Positions 59,193 through 64,000 of a stretch of 64,000 bases of DNA are shown here, piece after piece (position 1 is the first letter of the stretch; each line of letters starts with the position of its first letter). A model generated the notes under the pieces. It saw only the letters and a list, made by a program, of their open reading frames with translations, was not told the DNA's origin and did no database searches. This DNA is from Ahrensia sp. GTDB taxonomy: Bacteria; Pseudomonadota; Alphaproteobacteria; Rhizobiales; Rhizobiaceae. The stretch is from positions 1 through 64,000 of the forward strand of contig JAPPOQ010000027.1 of NCBI GenBank assembly GCA_028817895.1, given 5' to 3'. The translations under genes and the position numbers were made by a program.

Positions 59193-59855
59193 ATGAAACC
59201 CATTCTTACCGCCGCGGTTACCGCGCTCATGCTCACCGCTTGCACCACCGATCCGTTCACGGGTCAGCAAAAGGTCTCCAATACGGCAATTGGTGCCGGT
59301 GTTGGCGCGGGTATCGGTGCGCTTGGCGGACTGATTGTCGGCAAGAACTCCAACGCAAATACGCGCAACGCCGTTTTGATCGGCGCCGGTGTGGGCGCTC
59401 TGGCTGGCGGAGGCGTGGGCCTCTATCAGGACCGGCAAGAAGCCCGTTTGCGCCAGGAATTGCAGAATACGGGCGTGAGCGTTAGCCGAGTGGGTGATGA
59501 GATCGTGCTCAACATGCCCTCGAACATCACCTTTGCCAGCGGCCAGTCCGATATTCGTGCGGAGTTTTTCCGGGTTCTGAACTCGGTTGCAATCGTGTTG
59601 AAAGAGTTCAACCAGAGTCTCGTCAACGTCTATGGTCACACAGACAGCGATGGTTCAGACGCGTTCAACCAGCAACTGTCCGAGCGTCGCGCCGTCAGTG
59701 TTGCGCAATATCTGGTGCAACAGGGGACGGACAGTCGCCGCTTCTATGTCGTCGGTTTTGGTGAGGAGCGACCGATTGCCACCAATGCAACGCCAGAGGG
59801 CAAAGCGCAAAACCGTCGCGTTGAAATCCGCCTTGTCCCGCTGCGTCAACAATAG
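59193..59855 (+). CDS. OmpA-family lipoprotein
   Basis: A 220-residue outer-membrane lipoprotein of the YiaD type. The signal peptide ends in a lipobox, LMLTAC; two glycine-zipper-like segments follow (GAGVGAGIGALGGLIVG and GAGVGALAGGGVGL), then an OmpA peptidoglycan-binding domain from about residue 115 with YGHTDSDGSDAFNQQLSERR and the ending NRRVEIRLVP. It tethers the outer membrane to the wall. Confidence 0.92.
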   Translation: MKPILTAAVTALMLTACTTDPFTGQQKVSNTAIGAGVGAGIGALGGLIVGKNSNANTRNAVLIGAGVGALAGGGVGLYQDRQEARLRQELQNTGVSVSRVGDEIVLNMPSNITFASGQSDIRAEFFRVLNSVAIVLKEFNQSLVNVYGHTDSDGSDAFNQQLSERRAVSVAQYLVQQGTDSRRFYVVGFGEERPIATNATPEGKAQNRRVEIRLVPLRQQ

Positions 59856-59915
59856 GCGAGGCAAAGCGTCTGGGAGGCCAGCTTTTGCAGCAAGAGATTG
59901 CGAGAAAGTGGAAAG

Positions 59916-59990
59916 TGGCTCCCCGGGCCGGATTCGAACCAGCGACCAATTGATTAACAGTCAACTGCTCTACCACTGAGCTACCGGGGA
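59916..59990 (-). tRNA. tRNA-Asn (anticodon GTT)
   Basis: On the minus strand the acceptor arms TCCCCGG/CCGGGGA, D arm GTAGCTCAGTGGTAGAGCA, anticodon stem GTTGA/TCAAT around loop CTGTTAA (anticodon GTT) and T arm GCTGG TTCGAAT CCGGC form a full cloverleaf. CCA is encoded. Confidence 0.96.
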
Positions 59991-60073
59991 ACGCGCTGCC
60001 GCAACGCCCGTCGCGTCATCGGTAGCGAGGAGCTCATAGCAAAGGTCGGTCGGCATTCGCAAGCGCAATCGCC

Positions 60074-60328
60074 ATGCAGAACACTCAAAAGTCATTTCTG
60101 CGGCGTGGAATGCCAAAAAACAGGGCGGCTCGACTGATCGTTGGCGTCCTGCTGATCTTTGGCGGTGCGCTGGGCTTTTTGCCGATCCTCGGATTTTGGA
60201 TGATCCCACTTGGTTTGGTGGTGTTGTCGCAGGATTTTCCCGCCGTGCGTCGTTTTCAAAGGCGCTGGACGGTGCGCATCGGTCGATTCTGGAACCGGTG
60301 GCGACCCGCAGGAAAGGGCAAACGATAA
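60074..60328 (+). CDS. Small two-helix membrane protein
   Basis: An 84-residue protein with basic ends and a hydrophobic middle (residues about 20-53), including GGALGFLPILGFWMIPLGLVV and LSQDFPAVRRFQRR. This Gly-Phe-Leu-Pro pattern recurs in small rhizobial membrane proteins of unknown function, from memory. It lies between tRNA-Asn and tRNA-Cys. Confidence 0.65.
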   Translation: MQNTQKSFLRRGMPKNRAARLIVGVLLIFGGALGFLPILGFWMIPLGLVVLSQDFPAVRRFQRRWTVRIGRFWNRWRPAGKGKR

Positions 60329-60433
60329 CGCTTTGCGGGGTGCCGGATTGGCACATAGTTTTGCTTGGCATTCGAGGGGGCATTTGTTAATCGGTGCCGT
60401 CCTATCTTGGACAGGGGCCTGTACGGCGCCTGA

Positions 60434-60507
60434 GGCCTCGTGGCGGAGTGGTTACGCAGAGGACTGCAAATCCTTGCACCCCGGTTCGATTCCGGGCGAG
60501 GCCTCCA
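60434..60507 (+). tRNA. tRNA-Cys (anticodon GCA)
   Basis: Acceptor arms GGCCTCG/CGAGGCC pair, the anticodon stem GAGGA/TCCTT surrounds CTGCAAA (anticodon GCA), the T arm is CCCGG TTCGATT CCGGG, and CCA is encoded. 74 nt. Confidence 0.96.
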
Positions 60508-60543
60508 ACACTGCTTGAGCAAGGCGCGGCACGGGGTGAAGCG

Positions 60544-61206
60544 ATGATGGACTTCGAACAGGCGCGTGTGGTGATGGTCGATCGTCAGATTCGTCCCAAC
60601 GACGTGACGCGGGCCGATATTCTGGAAGCATTTCTCGAAGTTCCGCGTGAGGAGTTTGTACCATCCGAACAGCAGGCTCTGGCCTATATGGATGAGGATA
60701 TCGCCCTTGCCGGAACAGATGGAGAGCGGTACCTGATCGAGCCGACCGCCTTTGCAAAGCTCGTGCAGCTGGCCAATCCCGGCCCGGACGACATCGTGTT
60801 GGATATCGGATGCGCTACCGGATACACGACGGCCATTCTGTCGCGTTTGTGCGGATCGGTTGTTGCGCTGGAAAGCGATGCTGGTCTTGGCGAAGGGGCA
60901 AGCGAAACGCTGATGCGCCTGTCATTCGGCAATGTTGCAGTTGTGAGCGGCGATTTGGCAAAAGGTTACCCAAAAGAAGCGCCATATGATGTTGTTTTCG
61001 TTAGTGGATCGGTGGGTGAGGTTCGGCAGGAGTGGCTTGACCAACTGAAACCTGGCGGACGCCTGGTTGTCGTTGAAGGCAGCGGCAATACGGGGAAAGC
61101 GCGGCTCTATCTTCGCGGTGAGACATCGGTCTCTTCGCGCACCGCCTTTAACAGCGCCATCATGCCGCTGCCCGGCCTGCAACGCGAACCTGAATTTCAG
61201 TTTTGA
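60544..61206 (+). CDS. Protein-L-isoaspartate O-methyltransferase family
   Basis: A 220-residue SAM-dependent methyltransferase of the Pcm family. It has VDRQIRPNDVTRADILEAF and VPREEFVP near the start, the SAM motif LDIGCATGYTTAILSRL and VVFVSGSVGEVRQEWLDQLK. Several canonical Pcm residues of the active site are altered, and this variant is the one usually found before tolC in alphaproteobacteria, so isoaspartate repair is uncertain. ATG 60544; an ATG at 60547 is equally possible. Confidence 0.85.
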   Translation: MMDFEQARVVMVDRQIRPNDVTRADILEAFLEVPREEFVPSEQQALAYMDEDIALAGTDGERYLIEPTAFAKLVQLANPGPDDIVLDIGCATGYTTAILSRLCGSVVALESDAGLGEGASETLMRLSFGNVAVVSGDLAKGYPKEAPYDVVFVSGSVGEVRQEWLDQLKPGGRLVVVEGSGNTGKARLYLRGETSVSSRTAFNSAIMPLPGLQREPEFQF

Positions 61207-61371
61207 GCGTCGACGTCCAGTCATAGCGGCATCTGTGCAACGCTTGTCGGGTAAAGTGGCGGGAATGTCATCGGCCTTGATGAATTTAAGGATGCTTCGG
61301 CTGGCGTTTGCGAGATGCCGAGTCTAGGCTGATCGCTTGCGACAAGCCGAGTGGCATTGTTGGGGGTCGTG

Positions 61372-62751
61372 ATGCGTAGGTTTTGTGTTGCAATCGCTGT
61401 CAGTCTCTCCATGTGCGGGAGTTCCCAAGCCGACAGCATCAAGTCGGCCTTGGCGGCTGCTTACGACTTCAATCCAACCCTAAATGCCCAGAGAGCCGCC
61501 ACCAGAGTGGCGGATGAAAATCTCGCACTGGCAAAGTCTGGCTATCGCCCACAGATTTTTGGCACCGCAGATCTAGGCTTGAGCCGTTCGCGGGTGGAAA
61601 ATCAGGTGAACCCGCCCTTCAGCAGCGGTGGAACCAATGTCACAAATCTGGTGCCTTTTGGATTCGGCGTGACGATCCAGCAGCGCTTGTTTGATGGCTT
61701 TCAGACCATCAACAACGTGAAGGGCGCAGAAGCGGGTATTCGAGCCAGCCGCGAAACGCTGCGCAATGAAGAACAGAACACGCTTTTCAATGCAGCGACG
61801 GCCTATGCTGATGTGCTGCGCGACCAGGGGTTGGTGAATCTGCGCCGCGCCAATATTCGCTTTTTGCGTGAGCAGGTCCGTTCCACCAATGCCCGACTTG
61901 AGGTCGGTGAGGGCACCCGCACCGATGTAGCGCAGAGCCAGGCGCAACTTGCACAGGGCGAGGCGCTTTTGGCCGCGTCAGAGGCGGCACTGGGCGCTTC
62001 TCAGGCGACATATGTGCAAATCATTGGGCGTCGTCCGAAAGGTCTGATCTGGCCGAAAGGGCCAACGTATCTCCATCCGAGTTCGTTGAGCCAGGCGATT
62101 GCCGTAGGTGCCAATCAGCACCCCGCTATCCGCGCCACCCAACATCTGGTTGATGTTGCGGCCTTTCAGGTCAAGTCATCGGAAGGGACATTCCTTCCAA
62201 CCGTCACTTTGAACGGATCGGCGCAGCAGCGCTACAACCCTTCGAGCGGGGTCAACGATACGACTAATCTTCAGGCGACGGTCAATGTGAACATCCCGAT
62301 CTATCAAGGTGGTTCTGCCAGCGCGACGGTTCGCCAGAACCGCGAGACGCTGGGGCAACGGCGCATCGAGGTGGATCAATCGCGCGATCAGGTGCGCCAG
62401 GCGGTCGTTTCTGCCTGGACACAATTGCAAGCCGCTCGTGCCAATTTGCGCGCCAATGCGAGCCAGGTGCGCGCAGCCAATCTGGCGCTGGAGGGCGTGA
62501 TCGAAGAGCGCAATGTTGGCCAGCGGACCCAGCTGGACGTGCTGGATGCGCAAAGCGTTGTTCTGGATGCCCAGGAATTGCAGATTCAATCGCGGCGCAA
62601 TGAGGTCGTGGCTGGCTATGCTCTGGTCTCTGCAATTGGTCGATTGAACAGCCGGTCGCTCAATCTTCGCGTCGCGCATTACGACCCGAAAGAGCATTAT
62701 CGAGCGGTCAAGGATCGCTGGTACGGCCTGCGCACGCCAAGCGGTCGTTGA
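61372..62751 (+). CDS. tolC: TolC-family outer membrane channel
   Basis: A 459-residue outer-membrane export channel used by type I secretion and multidrug efflux. After a signal peptide (MRRFCVAIAVSLSMC..SSQA) come two TolC repeats with long helices: SALAAAYDFNPTLNAQRA and, in the second half, IAVGANQHPAIRATQHLVD. The C-terminal helix pair contains NVGQRTQLDVLDAQSVVLDA. ATG 61372 was chosen over a TTG seven codons upstream. Confidence 0.93.
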   Translation: MRRFCVAIAVSLSMCGSSQADSIKSALAAAYDFNPTLNAQRAATRVADENLALAKSGYRPQIFGTADLGLSRSRVENQVNPPFSSGGTNVTNLVPFGFGVTIQQRLFDGFQTINNVKGAEAGIRASRETLRNEEQNTLFNAATAYADVLRDQGLVNLRRANIRFLREQVRSTNARLEVGEGTRTDVAQSQAQLAQGEALLAASEAALGASQATYVQIIGRRPKGLIWPKGPTYLHPSSLSQAIAVGANQHPAIRATQHLVDVAAFQVKSSEGTFLPTVTLNGSAQQRYNPSSGVNDTTNLQATVNVNIPIYQGGSASATVRQNRETLGQRRIEVDQSRDQVRQAVVSAWTQLQAARANLRANASQVRAANLALEGVIEERNVGQRTQLDVLDAQSVVLDAQELQIQSRRNEVVAGYALVSAIGRLNSRSLNLRVAHYDPKEHYRAVKDRWYGLRTPSGR

Positions 62752-62933
62752 GGTTAGCGTTCCGGGCGAAGTTCGTTCCCGGCGCGGCAAGTTCGGCGCA
62801 ACAATCCTTTGGCAAACTCGAACTTTGTGCTGGGCGGCGTGATGTTCGCCCGACGCTGTAAGCTATAGTGGCATCAGCGAATCAATGCTGCCGGGCAGGG
62901 CATCGGCGACTAAAGTTTCCGGGGGAACACCAG

Positions 62934-63824
62934 ATGGCATCGATATCTCAGGACTCCGCCGCACGCCAGCTTGATGATGACAATCAGCCTGCCGAGCCGT
63001 CGATGGAGGATATTCTGGCGTCGATCCGTCAGATCATCTCCGATGATGATCAAAATAATGACGGGCCGAATGCACGTGAGCGCTACACCCATCCTGAAGA
63101 CCATTCGAACTCCAACATTCCCGAAGTTCGACAGGAAACAGCCAGTACCGAAGAGGTAGCGCAGAAACAGGCGGAGACGCCCAAGCAGGAAGCGCGTCCG
63201 CCGTTCTTGGCTCGCCTTGCGCAAAACGCTCAGGCCACCGTCAAGGAGCGTGCCGCGAAGGTCCGTGCCGATCTGGCGTCTCGCCATGGTTTTCAGAAGG
63301 AAACGGTTCGGGCCGAGCCTGTGGAAACGCCTCTGGAATCTCAAATTGGGCGGACCATGGACCAGGCGGTGGATCAGCCCATCAAGCAGAGCATGGATCC
63401 GAGCACGCGTCTGAAGACGGAAGCGCTCGCCACGCGTCTGGCGCGCAGGAGCGTCGAGCAGACGCGAAAAAATCTGCCACCGGTTTCGCGGGCCTTCCCG
63501 GTAGGCGAGCGGGCTGCGCCACCTTCTCCGGCTGCCACGGTTGACGTGCCGCCGATTCCGCGCCGACCTGCTCAGAATGAGGCGAGAGCGGCTGCAAATG
63601 TACAGCTGCCTTCGCTTGCACCCAACACGACATCTGGCAATGAGCGACTGGAGAAACTGGCCGCGGAACTGTTGCAGGATCGTAGCCCCGAGATCGACGC
63701 CATGCTTTCCGACATGATGCGACCCATTATCCGCAAATGGCTGGGCGACAATCTGCCGACCCTCGTTGAACGCCTGGTTCGGGAAGAAATCGAACGTGTT
63801 TCGCGCGGAAAGAGAGCGTCTTGA
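62934..63824 (+). CDS. popZ: PopZ family polar organising protein (DUF2497)
   Basis: A 296-residue protein with the PopZ layout: a short N-terminal helix (PSMEDILASIRQIISDD, residues about 25-41), a long disordered acidic and proline-rich middle, and a C-terminal helical oligomerisation part (SPEIDAMLSDMMRPIIRKWL, then NLPTLVERLVREEIERV). PopZ anchors the chromosomal origin at the cell pole in alphaproteobacteria. GGGGGAA precedes ATG 62934. It lies between tolC and valS, the order typical of rhizobia. Confidence 0.9.
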   Translation: MASISQDSAARQLDDDNQPAEPSMEDILASIRQIISDDDQNNDGPNARERYTHPEDHSNSNIPEVRQETASTEEVAQKQAETPKQEARPPFLARLAQNAQATVKERAAKVRADLASRHGFQKETVRAEPVETPLESQIGRTMDQAVDQPIKQSMDPSTRLKTEALATRLARRSVEQTRKNLPPVSRAFPVGERAAPPSPAATVDVPPIPRRPAQNEARAAANVQLPSLAPNTTSGNERLEKLAAELLQDRSPEIDAMLSDMMRPIIRKWLGDNLPTLVERLVREEIERVSRGKRAS

Positions 63825-63983
63825 GCATTTCCAAGTGTCCAAGTTGACTTGTCTGCCACCTTTGGCTTTACACCGCCTTTGAAAATGCGCGTAAGCGCCA
63901 TCCATAAGCTCGATCATCTTCGCCTTGGTGGGACGTGCCAAGCTGATCGCGCTTGATCAATTGCGTTCCTGGCGGACACGAAG

Positions 63984-64000
63984 ATGCTTGAAAAGACCTA
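63984..64000 (+). CDS. valS: Valyl-tRNA synthetase, first codons only
   Basis: The last 17 bases of the window read ATG CTT GAA AAG ACC TA, giving MLEKTY or the like, which is the N-terminus of rhizobial ValRS. valS is the normal neighbour of popZ in rhizobia. The rest lies outside the window, so only the start is supported. Confidence 0.65.

Noticed and set aside
62910-63941. 343-codon open frame antisense to popZ
   Set aside because: Arg-rich shadow of popZ; only the sense strand gives the PopZ motifs.

Overview
This window is chromosomal DNA from an alphaproteobacterium, most likely of the order Hyphomicrobiales (Rhizobiales). The evidence is a full-length CckA hybrid kinase, a PopZ polar organiser followed by the first codons of valS, the tolC-popZ-valS order, a single-cysteine DksA, a class II DAHP synthase, a gph/rpiA/DUF2059/gor block and an Irr-box-like site in front of a suf operon. 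Most proteins read as ordinary housekeeping genes at moderate-to-high GC. I cannot assign a genus. No prophage, insertion sequence, CRISPR array or rRNA is visible.

Layout. 0.3-8.4 kb: tRNA-Val(CAC), gph divergent from rpiA, a DUF2059 protein, gor, two alpha/beta hydrolases, a gamma-glutamylcyclotransferase, class II DAHP synthase and a GFA-family protein. 8.4-13 kb: a DUF433/DUF5615 toxin-antitoxin-like pair whose second gene overlaps nadE, followed by folP, folB and folK. 13-18.7 kb: a secreted protein, then sixA-ycjX-ycjF on the minus strand (ycjX apparently starting at CTG), dksA and a FliO/MopB-family gene. 18.8-33.3 kb: cckA, a LOV-HWE blue-light kinase, prfB, an M23 endopeptidase, bcp, a giant AsmA-like protein, tyrS, anmK, a TauE-type permease and an alpha/beta hydrolase.

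33.4-41.3 kb: a suf operon (IscS-type desulfurase, sufB, two small membrane proteins, sufC, sufD, sufS, another small membrane protein, sufT) behind a candidate Irr box. A 117-bp palindromic-ended repeat occurs twice between sufB and sufC, and its second copy supplies the C-terminus of a small membrane protein. 42.2-51.2 kb: rpoB and rpoC, separated by about 550 bp that hold two small overlapping membrane-protein ORFs. Neither the rplKAJL genes nor rpsL/rpsG/fusA/tuf lie beside them, which is unusual. A strong terminator follows rpoC.

51.3-64 kb: an L,D-transpeptidase lipoprotein, the minus-strand genes cysK-alaX-sseA (sulfur/cysteine metabolism and Ala-tRNA editing), a GPH-type transporter with cyclopropane fatty acid synthase, a CPD photolyase, an OmpA-like lipoprotein, tRNA-Asn(GTT), a small membrane protein, tRNA-Cys(GCA), a Pcm-like methyltransferase, tolC, popZ and the valS start.

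The parts that look least ordinary are the small orphan membrane proteins sitting inside essential operons (suf and rpoBC), the repeat-derived C-terminus, the toxin-antitoxin-like pair coupled to nadE, and the non-AUG start of ycjX.
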